Below are positions 1 to 7,019 of a stretch of DNA of 64,000 bases, one piece after another; within the stretch, counting starts at the first letter, position 1; the number at the start of each line of letters is the position of its first letter. Under the pieces are notes generated by a model. The model was not told where the DNA came from and ran no database searches. It saw nothing but the letters and a program-made list of their open reading frames with translations. Where the stretch lies: positions 1-64,000 of the IMG/VR virus record IMGVR_UViG_3300023179_000106; one strand, given 5' to 3'. Source of the stretch: a virus. A program made the position numbers and the translations under genes.

Positions 1-549
1 GCTGGCCTCGAACCCACCTTCTCGTCCGTGTTCGAGGCCAGCGTGACTCAACTTCCAGAGGGCGACTCGGTCATCATCTCCAAGGTGGCCTCCAAGAGGC
101 AGCAGGTGAAGTTCTACTTCGGCAACTCGGGGGCGGAGACCGCCCTCGGCTTTAACAAGATGGCCCCCGTGGCGGAGCTTCCGGAGTACTTCGAAAGGCA
201 CACGATCGCCAACGTGCGCGAGTTCGACGACTCCGTCGGGATGCTCATAAGGCTCGACGAGGCCGACACGACAGACCAGGCGGTCATAGAGAGGGCTGGG
301 TTAGACCCGAGCGCCATGAAGGCCGACTGGGAACTCCTCAGGGGCCGCGCGTCAGGCCTGTTCACGTTCCAGAAGCTGACCGTCGACGAAAGCGACAGGA
401 TAACCCAGATTATCGAGTATCCGGCTGGCGCCGTGGCCGGCGACTTCGCGAGGAAGATCAACTACGTCTACTCGGGGTCGAACACGAACCCGAGCGCGGT
501 GACGGAGATACCCCATGTCCTCCAGGACGTCGACCTCGTCGAGCCGTAA
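1..549 (+). CDS. Hypothetical protein, 5' end cut by window
   Basis: The reading frame is open from base 1, so the gene begins upstream of the window. A GTG at 28 lies in frame but has no ribosome-binding site and is probably internal. About 182 residues are visible and they match no family I recognise. The protein is acidic, with no membrane segment or signal peptide, and ends in a stretch rich in Val, Asp and Glu. It is co-directional with the next gene 39 bases downstream. In a T4-like genome this position could hold a neck or tail protein, but nothing in the sequence proves that. Confidence 0.7.
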   Translation, partial: AGLEPTFSSVFEASVTQLPEGDSVIISKVASKRQQVKFYFGNSGAETALGFNKMAPVAELPEYFERHTIANVREFDDSVGMLIRLDEADTTDQAVIERAGLDPSAMKADWELLRGRASGLFTFQKLTVDESDRITQIIEYPAGAVAGDFARKINYVYSGSNTNPSAVTEIPHVLQDVDLVEP

Positions 550-588
550 ACGCCGCGGAAAAAACCGGCCCTGCAGCTAGCTTATGGT

Positions 589-1515
589 ATGCAGTACTTC
601 GTCAGCTCAGAGAACACGAGTTATTTCTACTGGCAGCTGGAGCTCCTTATCGAGAGTTTCAAGATTCTCGGTATGGAGGACAAGCTCGTCATCGCCATGG
701 CGGAGAACGACTGCCAGAAGATAGGCGGGTTCTCGGCCAACCTCGTGAGGCACGGCAACAAGTTCGTGCACCCGAACGAGGGACGCGAACGCGGCTACCT
801 TCCGCTCAACCGCATAAGCTCGCTGCGGTATGCGCTGGCCTACGGGTTCCTCAAGTTCCCCTTCGCCCTGATACACGCGGACATGGTGATGCGGAGGCCT
901 CTGGAGGAGCCCCGGGGCGAGTTCCCGATCGTGACGCTCAACAACCTTGAGGACTACCCGGCCGCGGAGGAGGAGGCGATCAAGGGGGAGATCAGGGCAA
1001 ATCTGAACACCCTCGCCGAGGCCAACGAGATACCCGTGGACAGCCTGCCCACCGTCCCTTTCTTTTCCGCGCCCGTCGTGTTCAACGAGCCCTTCAAGCA
1101 TATATCGGAGGTGTTCTTCTCCCGCGTCCAGACGAACATGGTGGACATGGTGGGTCGACGCGGAGCGGACTTCCCCTGCGAGAAGGCGGCGTGGGAACTG
1201 ACCCTCGCCGAGTCCTTCCAGTACTGCTCCGTGTCGGGGAAGTTCATGTCGGCGTCCATCCTCTTCGACTCAGAGGACGTCAATTTCCTGCACTACAAGA
1301 CGGGAATACCGCCCGTATTCCACAAGAAGTTCTACCGGTACGAGGACGGCAATTCGTTCTCGGGGCAGGGCCCGTACGAGACGCTGATGGAGAACAACCC
1401 CACCGTGTCGACGGACTATGTGCAGAGGGTGATTAAGTCCTACGTAAACAGCAGGGTCAGAGGCGTCAGGCCGAGCCGTGAGCGTCAAACATCCCCCGCA
1501 GGCGCTCCCGATTGA
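589..1515 (+). CDS. Glycosyltransferase-like protein (possible GT-A fold)
   Basis: A 308-residue soluble protein. The N-terminal half alternates hydrophobic strands and helices in a Rossmann-like pattern. A segment near residue 90 (FPFALIHADMVMRRPL) resembles the strand and D-x-D-like metal site of GT-A nucleotide-sugar transferases, but D-x-D is not exact (HADM). The ATG at 589 lacks a good Shine-Dalgarno sequence, and an out-of-frame ATG sits five bases upstream. The 3' end overlaps the convergent CCA-adding enzyme gene by 50 bases. The product could glycosylate virion or host surface components. The family assignment is an inference from pattern only. Confidence 0.55.
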   Translation: MQYFVSSENTSYFYWQLELLIESFKILGMEDKLVIAMAENDCQKIGGFSANLVRHGNKFVHPNEGRERGYLPLNRISSLRYALAYGFLKFPFALIHADMVMRRPLEEPRGEFPIVTLNNLEDYPAAEEEAIKGEIRANLNTLAEANEIPVDSLPTVPFFSAPVVFNEPFKHISEVFFSRVQTNMVDMVGRRGADFPCEKAAWELTLAESFQYCSVSGKFMSASILFDSEDVNFLHYKTGIPPVFHKKFYRYEDGNSFSGQGPYETLMENNPTVSTDYVQRVIKSYVNSRVRGVRPSRERQTSPAGAPD

Positions 1516-3025
1516 TGTCGCGGAGTATGGCCGACCTCATGCTCGGGTCGACGCCGGCGAGGTTCCTTTTTGAAATCTCCGGGTGAACCTCTGCGGTGCT
1601 CTTGCCTTCGTTGTCCCTCGCGAACCAGTTCACCATCTGCCTGCGGTCCGGCTCGAAGTCTGCGAACTTTCTGAGGTTACTCGCCCACATCGGCTTGGGG
1701 GTTATCACCTTGTCGCCGTCGACCACGTCGAACAGCTCGACCCACCTGTGTATCTGGTCCTTGGTCACCCCGAGGTTTCTGCGGGACGAAAGCAGGCGCT
1801 GCAGGTCGTCCGCGTCGAACTCCTTGAGGCTTATGAGGAAGCAGACCATCTCGGCCTCGTGGTTCGACCACTTCATGCCCGAAAGAGTCCTTCTGACCTC
1901 GTCGGTCGGGTTGTCTTGGAGTATCCACGCGAGGGCAAGGAACCTGTCCTTCTTGTTTCGCATGCCCGGGGGCACGTCCGTCCTCAATGAAAGCCCCGGC
2001 AGGACGGTCTTCAGGAGGCCGAACTTGGCGTATGTCTTGATGTACTTGGTCGGGTCTATGTTCTTGTCCTCGATTCCCTTGACGAACTCCTCGCGGATCC
2101 TTTCCTGTGCAACTCCCTCCAGAGTGGCGAACTTGGGTATGGCCCTAGCCAGCTCTGCGTCGATCGACTTGTCGCTTCCGTACTTCGAGTGGAACCTGAC
2201 GGCCCTGAGTACGCGCAGGCGGTCCTCGTCGAATCTCTTCTCCGCGTTGCCCACGGCACGTATCCTGCCCTCGTGGGCGTCGGCGTAGCCCTTCTTGGTG
2301 GGATCGTACAGCCTCTTGTTCTCGCCGTCGGCCTTGGACAGCTCTATGTACATGGCGTTGATCGTGAAGTCCCTGCGCTCGGCGTCCTCGAGCGGGTTGT
2401 CGACGAAGTCAACCTCGGACTGCCCGTTGACCGTCTTGGCGTCCTTCCTGAAAGTGGCTATCTCGAACTCCTCGCCGTTCACGACGGCTCCGATCACGAA
2501 GGGCTTGTTGTCTCGGCTGGCGTCCCTCCCCTTGAGGTACCAAAGCCTAGCGTCGCCCTCGTCCGCCACCTGCGGCTTGAACGAGAGTCGCATCTCCTTG
2601 GCCATCTCTCCGTCCCTCGCGGTGTGCTTGCCACTCCTGTCGTAGTCGGGGACCATCTTGCCGTCTGGCCCCGGGGCGCCGGGGACTTTGAAGCCCGCGT
2701 TGTGGAGGATGTGGGCGATCTGCTCCGGCGTGGCGTTGGTGGCCATGTCGAAGTCCTTCGGCCTCTCGCCGCGGACGATGTCGCGCACGGCCCCGCCCAC
2801 GAGGTACAGGCTCTTCTTCGGCATGGTGACTTTCTTCGACAGGTCGTTGGTGAGCTCGATGCTCCCGCTGTCCAGGAACGCCTGGATCACCGGTCGCATG
2901 TTGGAATGGGGCTTGAACCCCGGCTCGAGGTTGACGAACTCCTGCTTCCAGTTGGTCTCCCTCTCCTTCTGCTGGGCCTCCTCGTGAATCTTCCTGCTCT
3001 CTATGAACTGCTTGAATGACTTCAT
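1466..3025 (-). CDS. cca: CCA-adding enzyme / tRNA nucleotidyltransferase (class II)
   Basis: A 519-residue protein of the class II nucleotidyltransferase / poly(A) polymerase family, which adds or repairs the 3' CCA of tRNAs using CTP and ATP. Visible motifs are YLVGGAVRD at residues 74-82, the metal-binding D-F-D at 91-93, RRDFTINAMY near 205 and DEDRLRVLRAVRF near 250. A long C-terminal helical region follows. The reading frame stays open far upstream, but ATG 3025 is chosen because the family homology and a CATAAATA promoter-like element both fit it. The N-terminus (MKSFKQFIES) carries a signature shared with unrelated proteins in this window. No tRNA gene is visible nearby. The 3' end overlaps the convergent upstream gene by 50 bases. 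Confidence 0.93.
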   Translation of the reverse strand: MKSFKQFIESRKIHEEAQQKERETNWKQEFVNLEPGFKPHSNMRPVIQAFLDSGSIELTNDLSKKVTMPKKSLYLVGGAVRDIVRGERPKDFDMATNATPEQIAHILHNAGFKVPGAPGPDGKMVPDYDRSGKHTARDGEMAKEMRLSFKPQVADEGDARLWYLKGRDASRDNKPFVIGAVVNGEEFEIATFRKDAKTVNGQSEVDFVDNPLEDAERRDFTINAMYIELSKADGENKRLYDPTKKGYADAHEGRIRAVGNAEKRFDEDRLRVLRAVRFHSKYGSDKSIDAELARAIPKFATLEGVAQERIREEFVKGIEDKNIDPTKYIKTYAKFGLLKTVLPGLSLRTDVPPGMRNKKDRFLALAWILQDNPTDEVRRTLSGMKWSNHEAEMVCFLISLKEFDADDLQRLLSSRRNLGVTKDQIHRWVELFDVVDGDKVITPKPMWASNLRKFADFEPDRRQMVNWFARDNEGKSTAEVHPEISKRNLAGVDPSMRSAILRDINRERLRGMFDAHGSA

Positions 3026-3032
3026 GGTTTTC

Positions 3033-3041
3033 TTATTTATG
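3033..3041 (-). promoter_or_regulatory. T4-late-like promoter element (CATAAATA) before the CCA-adding enzyme gene
   Basis: On the minus strand the bases read CATAAATAAG, one mismatch from the T4 late consensus TATAAATA. The element overlaps the TAA stop of the preceding minus-strand gene and ends 8 bases before the ATG at 3025. There is no other obvious signal between the two genes. Confidence 0.5.
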
Positions 3042-3903
3042 TGGTCACAGGACCAGTTTGGGAAGTAGGTATTCCGGCGCCTACATTTTGCGAATAAGTT
3101 CCGGGAGCATTCTGTAGCGGGGGTTGCGTGGCATTCTTGTTCTTGTTCGTCCCGCCGCTCAATTGATCTGCTATGTCGCCCCAGTCCTGACCGCCTATTT
3201 CGGCGTCTTTGTTCTTGGGGCTGACGGTGAACGAGCACATCATTATTATGTTCGACTGCTGGCCTTGGCGGGATGTCGGGAACTCCTGCCTGTCTTTCAG
3301 AACTGGGTTTTCGACGTTCAGGAGATGGGAGTACTGGAGTGTCCTCGACATGAGCCCCACCTTCATGAGGGACTCCGTGAAGTTCACGGCCGACTGGTAA
3401 GCCGCCGCGTTGTGCTGGGGGCCGGTACTGGTGTCGTATGCGAAGAGCTTCGTCTTCATGTTGCTGCCGCCGGCCGCTATCGATGTGTTGTTGTTGTTGT
3501 CGACCCTCCATATGCCCGGGTCGTCCAGGGGCTTCTGGGATATACCCCGAGCCATGTTCATGGTGCTCCTGCCGGAGTACAAGACCTGCCCGGAGTTCTC
3601 GTCGTAGTTGGTCGGAAGCTGGAGGGGCATGTATATCGCCTTGAGCATCGACCGCCTGATGTCTTCGATGTTGTTGAACTGCGGGACTTGCCCCGGCTCC
3701 GCACCCTTCCTTGCCCTGATGCTGGCGTTTGCCGCGCCGATGCCTCCTATGAGGCTGGCCGTGGCCCTGTTGTTGAACGTGGCGTCCAACGGGAGCATGG
3801 CGCGGGGTCCGTACGTGGCGTCTGGGCCTCGCATAAGCCCCTGTGAAGGGGCGGCGGCCTGGGCGGCCTCCTCCACAGAAATCAGCCATTCAGAGAAGTT
3901 CAT
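3037..3903 (-). CDS. Hypothetical structural-type protein
   Basis: A 288-residue protein that I cannot assign to a family. It begins MNFSEWLISVEEAAQAA, matching the F..WL N-terminal signature seen on several other proteins here. It is rich in Asn, Gln, Gly and Ser and has no membrane segment. An internal FNNIEDIRRSMLKAIYMP segment is followed by repetitive Asn residues. The start ATG overlaps the stop of the upstream gene (ATGA), so the two are probably translationally coupled. The low-complexity C-terminus (TNKNKNATQPP) looks like a disordered tail. Composition suggests a virion or internal head protein, but this is inference. Confidence 0.8.
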   Translation of the reverse strand: MNFSEWLISVEEAAQAAAPSQGLMRGPDATYGPRAMLPLDATFNNRATASLIGGIGAANASIRARKGAEPGQVPQFNNIEDIRRSMLKAIYMPLQLPTNYDENSGQVLYSGRSTMNMARGISQKPLDDPGIWRVDNNNNTSIAAGGSNMKTKLFAYDTSTGPQHNAAAYQSAVNFTESLMKVGLMSRTLQYSHLLNVENPVLKDRQEFPTSRQGQQSNIIMMCSFTVSPKNKDAEIGGQDWGDIADQLSGGTNKNKNATQPPLQNAPGTYSQNVGAGIPTSQTGPVTT

Positions 3904-4199
3904 AGGGCCCCCGAACTGAAGCCGAGCTTGGCGAGGACGAACGAAGCGGTGACGACCCACATCAGCTGCACTATGAAATTCAGGGCCATGTTCCACTTCT
4001 CCTTGTTTTCGTCGTGCTCCGACTCGAACGATTCCGCCTTGCCCTCCAGCCTCCAAATCTGCTGGCGAATGGGTTCGATGCCTTTGAACTCCAGGTCGTG
4101 AACCCTTGACTCCATGAACTTCATGGAATCCCTCATGTCTCGCACCGCCGACTCGACGGACCGGAGTCTCTCCTGCAAAACCTCTATGGATTCAGCCAC
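3900..4199 (-). CDS. Small coiled-coil protein with C-terminal membrane anchor (XhlA/holin-like)
   Basis: A 99-residue protein. Residues 1-70 form a heptad-patterned coiled coil (VLQERLRSVESAVRDMRDSM) and residues 75-95 form one hydrophobic membrane segment (FIVQLMWVVTASFVLAKLGF). This architecture resembles XhlA-type haemolysin or holin-associated proteins, although the family cannot be proved by eye. The start is GTG at 4199, preceded by a GAGG at a reasonable distance. The gene overlaps the next minus-strand gene by ATGA and is divergent from the gene at 4244. It could be a lysis accessory protein or simply a membrane-anchored structural factor. Confidence 0.75.
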   Translation of the reverse strand: MAESIEVLQERLRSVESAVRDMRDSMKFMESRVHDLEFKGIEPIRQQIWRLEGKAESFESEHDENKEKWNMALNFIVQLMWVVTASFVLAKLGFSSGAL

Positions 4200-4232
4200 G
4201 CGGCGGACCTCGACAATTGGGAACTCACACTC

Positions 4233-4240
4233 TATATAGC
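4233..4240 (+). promoter_or_regulatory. TATATAGC late-promoter-like element
   Basis: TATATAGC lies 3 bases before the ATG at 4244 in the gap between two divergent genes, the only good AT-rich element there. The proximity to the start codon would give a very short or absent leader. Confidence 0.4.
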
Positions 4241-4243
4241 GCT

Positions 4244-4681
4244 ATGAGCGAAGAACTGACCCCCCAGGAAGCAGAGTTGGCAGTCCCTGCCGCAGGAGGG
4301 GTCAAGGACATGTCCATCGTCAGCGACGAGGCCCTTCTGGGGGTGTACGGCGAGATCATGGACAACCTTCGGAGCGACCGCGAGCAGGTTTCGGGCCTGC
4401 TCGACACCTTTTCCAACATGGTGCTCAACGACGGCGACTCCAGCACCGCCAGCAAGGAGGCCCTGGTGAACCTGCTCAAGACGAAGATCGAGGCGAGCGA
4501 CAAGATGACCAGGATCGCCGACCTCATGACTCGCATAAAGCTCAAGCAGCCCGACACCTACCAGCCGTGGATGGGCAAGGGCAAGGAGAAGGGCGGAAAC
4601 ACGATAAACATATACGACTCTAGCGGGATAAACAGGAAGTCCCTCATAGAGCGGATACAGAAGGAGAAGGAAGAGAAATGA
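4244..4681 (+). CDS. Hypothetical protein, candidate terminase small subunit (gp16-like)
   Basis: A 145-residue largely helical protein. The centre (SSTASKEALVNLLKTKIEAS followed by KMTRIADLMTRIKLKQPDTY) and the NTINIYD segment near the C-terminus resemble my recollection of small terminase subunits of T4-like phages that bind concatemer DNA and stimulate gp17. I cannot confirm this without a profile search. An earlier TTG at 4217 is possible, but ATG 4244 is preferred because the reading frame becomes protein-like there. The gene overlaps the next one by ATGA. The terminase large subunit lies 45 kb away, which is unusual for a gp16/gp17 pair. Confidence 0.75.
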   Translation: MSEELTPQEAELAVPAAGGVKDMSIVSDEALLGVYGEIMDNLRSDREQVSGLLDTFSNMVLNDGDSSTASKEALVNLLKTKIEASDKMTRIADLMTRIKLKQPDTYQPWMGKGKEKGGNTINIYDSSGINRKSLIERIQKEKEEK

Positions 4682-5946
4682 GGCACAACCTTGAATTCTG
4701 GCTGGAGGAAGACCAGCAGATGCCGCAGATGCCACAGGACCCGCAGGTGACCAACCAGGCGGACGTGCAGGCCCAGGCTTCGGACGAAATGGGCCAGCCA
4801 CCCGCCCCCGAAGAGGGCCAGGCTCCCCCGGCGGACGACGTGTCGGAGGACCCCGAGACGCCCGACATGCCAGAGGAAGGGGACGGGGACCAGGACTTCG
4901 AGGTCTGGAAGAGCAACTACTTCAAGGAGAGCATCAAGGGCGACGCCGCAGCGCTCCTCGAGATGCTCTCGCCCATGAGGGAGAAGGAGGGCCTGGAGCC
5001 CTACCAGAGAAAGTTCGTCGACGACAACTGGAACGTTCAGCTTGTACGGCAAAACGCCAACGTGGCGGAGGCTTCGAAGCAGATAAGGAAGGCCATACGC
5101 GACCAGCTCGACAAGAACAACCCGGCGACGAGCGTGGTCAACCACATGTTCAACACGCTCCAGGGCATCCCTACGCTGAACGAGACGTTCATCCGCATGA
5201 TGGGATACACGGGGAACAAGGGCGAGCTCCACAGGAAGTTCGTCGCGGCGATCACGAGCTCCGTGCAGGTGAGCAGCAGCCCCGACAAGGAGAGCGTCAT
5301 ATTCAACGAGAAGGAGTATTCCATCAAGATCGCCACGAGGCTCAACAGCGACTGGGGCGAGGTTGCCCTCGGGAGCTGGTCGCTTCGGGAGGACGACCCC
5401 GAGCGCTACCTGTCCGAGCCCGAGATGAAGAGGCTGTCCGAGGGAAGCCCGCAGGAGCGGGACGTCTTGAGGAGGAGGGTCGTGGTGGAGTCGATATCCA
5501 AGCACTTCGACGAGCAGGCGTTCCTCATCACGGTCGTCTCGGACGACGGCACCATCTACCACCTCGGCTGGGACATGTCCAACGCGCTCAGGGGTGCGTA
5601 CGCGGAGGGAAAGGTGGTTGTGAAGACCGTGAAGTCGGAGAACTCGGAGGCCATGATCAGCGACTCCGGAGAGATACTGCCGATGGTCGACATGAAGATC
5701 TACTTCGTGAAGGACACCGACGAGCAGGACGAGAACGGCAACCCCAAGCCGGAGGAGATCGAGTTCATGGAGCGGAGGAACGGCATGCTGTTCCTCACGG
5801 CGAGCCTGCTCACCGTCAGGGAGGCCTCGTCGGCCATGCAGGGAACCGACTTCAAGGAGGTGCCGTACCAGGGCAACCCCAGCGACCTTAAGGCTCTAAA
5901 ACGTTGCGTGTACAGCGCGCACGACATGCTAATGAGGCAGTGCTAA
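4678..5946 (+). CDS. Hypothetical protein with acidic, Pro/Gln-rich N-terminus
   Basis: A 422-residue protein. Residues 10-80 are low complexity, rich in Gln, Pro, Glu and Asp, and probably disordered. The remainder is a mixed alpha/beta globular region. The start MRHNLEFWLEEDQQ carries the F-W-L-E signature shared with other genes in the window. The ATG overlaps the upstream stop (ATGA). No catalytic motif is recognised. It lies at the head of the tail operon and ends one base before the next gene, so a structural or assembly role is likely but unproved. Confidence 0.8.
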   Translation: MRHNLEFWLEEDQQMPQMPQDPQVTNQADVQAQASDEMGQPPAPEEGQAPPADDVSEDPETPDMPEEGDGDQDFEVWKSNYFKESIKGDAAALLEMLSPMREKEGLEPYQRKFVDDNWNVQLVRQNANVAEASKQIRKAIRDQLDKNNPATSVVNHMFNTLQGIPTLNETFIRMMGYTGNKGELHRKFVAAITSSVQVSSSPDKESVIFNEKEYSIKIATRLNSDWGEVALGSWSLREDDPERYLSEPEMKRLSEGSPQERDVLRRRVVVESISKHFDEQAFLITVVSDDGTIYHLGWDMSNALRGAYAEGKVVVKTVKSENSEAMISDSGEILPMVDMKIYFVKDTDEQDENGNPKPEEIEFMERRNGMLFLTASLLTVREASSAMQGTDFKEVPYQGNPSDLKALKRCVYSAHDMLMRQC

Positions 5947-5947
5947 A

Positions 5948-6409
5948 ATGAAATTCTCCTCTTTCGTCGACAAGAAAACCAACAAGGCCCGCAAGGAACT
6001 CGCTCTGGTGCGGGGCGTACTCGAGGAGGGCGGCCTCAAGGTGGAGGACTTCACGAAGGAGAGGGATCCGTACCTGTACGTTCCGTCCACCAAGAAGGGC
6101 TTGGATTTCGGAGGAATTAGAATCTACAAGGTCGGATCATCGATAGCGTACAGGATACAGAACGAGGGCGACACGGAGCCCTACGGGGCCTCGTACCCGC
6201 TGGACATCGAGGGCATGTTCGACGAGCTGATCAGCGAGATGGACGAGGACAAGGCGGCGGAGGAGATCAAGAAGGCCGTGTTGGAGGAGATAAACGGCTT
6301 CTTCGAGCGGAGCATGGAGGCCCAGGACGAGATCGGCGACAACATGTTCGACCCCCAGAGCAAGATAGTCGTCCCCGGCAGGGCGGGCGACCTCTCCAAC
6401 ATGATGTAA
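5948..6409 (+). CDS. Hypothetical protein
   Basis: A 153-residue soluble protein starting MKFSSFVDKK. It has an N-terminal basic helix, a beta-rich middle (GGIRIYKVGSSIAYRIQN) and an acidic helical C-terminus. The start lies a single base after the stop of the preceding gene, which indicates translational coupling. I recognise no family. A 67-base gap downstream contains a TATATA-type element. Confidence 0.75.
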   Translation: MKFSSFVDKKTNKARKELALVRGVLEEGGLKVEDFTKERDPYLYVPSTKKGLDFGGIRIYKVGSSIAYRIQNEGDTEPYGASYPLDIEGMFDELISEMDEDKAAEEIKKAVLEEINGFFERSMEAQDEIGDNMFDPQSKIVVPGRAGDLSNMM

Positions 6410-6436
6410 ACAGTCGAATTTTCTGCCAAAAACGGG

Positions 6437-6445
6437 CTATATACC
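6437..6445 (+). promoter_or_regulatory. CTATATACC late-promoter-like element
   Basis: CTATATACC is located 31 bases upstream of the ATG at 6477, in the first real gap of the tail operon. Position and sequence resemble the other TATATA elements of the window. Confidence 0.4.
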
Positions 6446-6476
6446 CTGTTCCCGCCTTTCCCGAGAGCAGAATCCC

Positions 6477-7019
6477 ATGGCCCCTTTGCCACCAAGATCC
6501 ACCGTTTTGCAGCAGTTCTTCAGGCCCGTGGGCCAGGACGTGGTCGCTAACCCTTCTCGCCGCATGGGCAAGAACCTGGTGGCCAAGACGGGGAGCCTGG
6601 TCACCTTCAACTACGCGTTTTGGAAAAACGACCCGTACCCGCTGATCATCGTCATAGAGAACAACCTGGGCAAGGACAAACTCTCGGGCATCAACCTTCA
6701 CTACCTGACCTTCAGAGACATCAAGAGTCTGATTTCGAAGGCCGGGAGCATGGGATTCTCCTACAAGTCGGTCTCCGACAGCCGTCCCTTCAGGGACTCC
6801 TACAGGTCGTACAAGCGTTCCGGCGTGCGCCAGCTCAAGGTGCTCGACCCCTCGTACCTGCTGGGCGTCATGGGCATGGTTCGCAGCTACGACCCCGCTG
6901 AGGTGCAGATCATAAGGAGGCAGGTGCAGGAGCAGCTGCGTACCCAGATCAACCCGAAAGCCTCGGAGGCGACTAATCTAGATCAGGCCGGCGCAGAACC
7001 GCCGGAAACCGGAGGCTGA
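6477..7019 (+). CDS. Conserved T4-like virion-region protein (NLHYL-type)
   Basis: A 180-residue protein directly upstream of the tape measure. The core has an aromatic strand segment (FNYAFWKNDPYPLIIVIENN) and then INLHYLTFRDIKSLI. That pattern, a PYPLI strand followed by G-I-N-L-H-Y-L, resembles a conserved protein found beside baseplate genes in T4-like phages, whose role I cannot state. Its C-terminus is helical and then disordered. The stop overlaps the tape measure start (TGATG). A role in baseplate hub or tail assembly is plausible from its position. Confidence 0.75.
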   Translation: MAPLPPRSTVLQQFFRPVGQDVVANPSRRMGKNLVAKTGSLVTFNYAFWKNDPYPLIIVIENNLGKDKLSGINLHYLTFRDIKSLISKAGSMGFSYKSVSDSRPFRDSYRSYKRSGVRQLKVLDPSYLLGVMGMVRSYDPAEVQIIRRQVQEQLRTQINPKASEATNLDQAGAEPPETGG

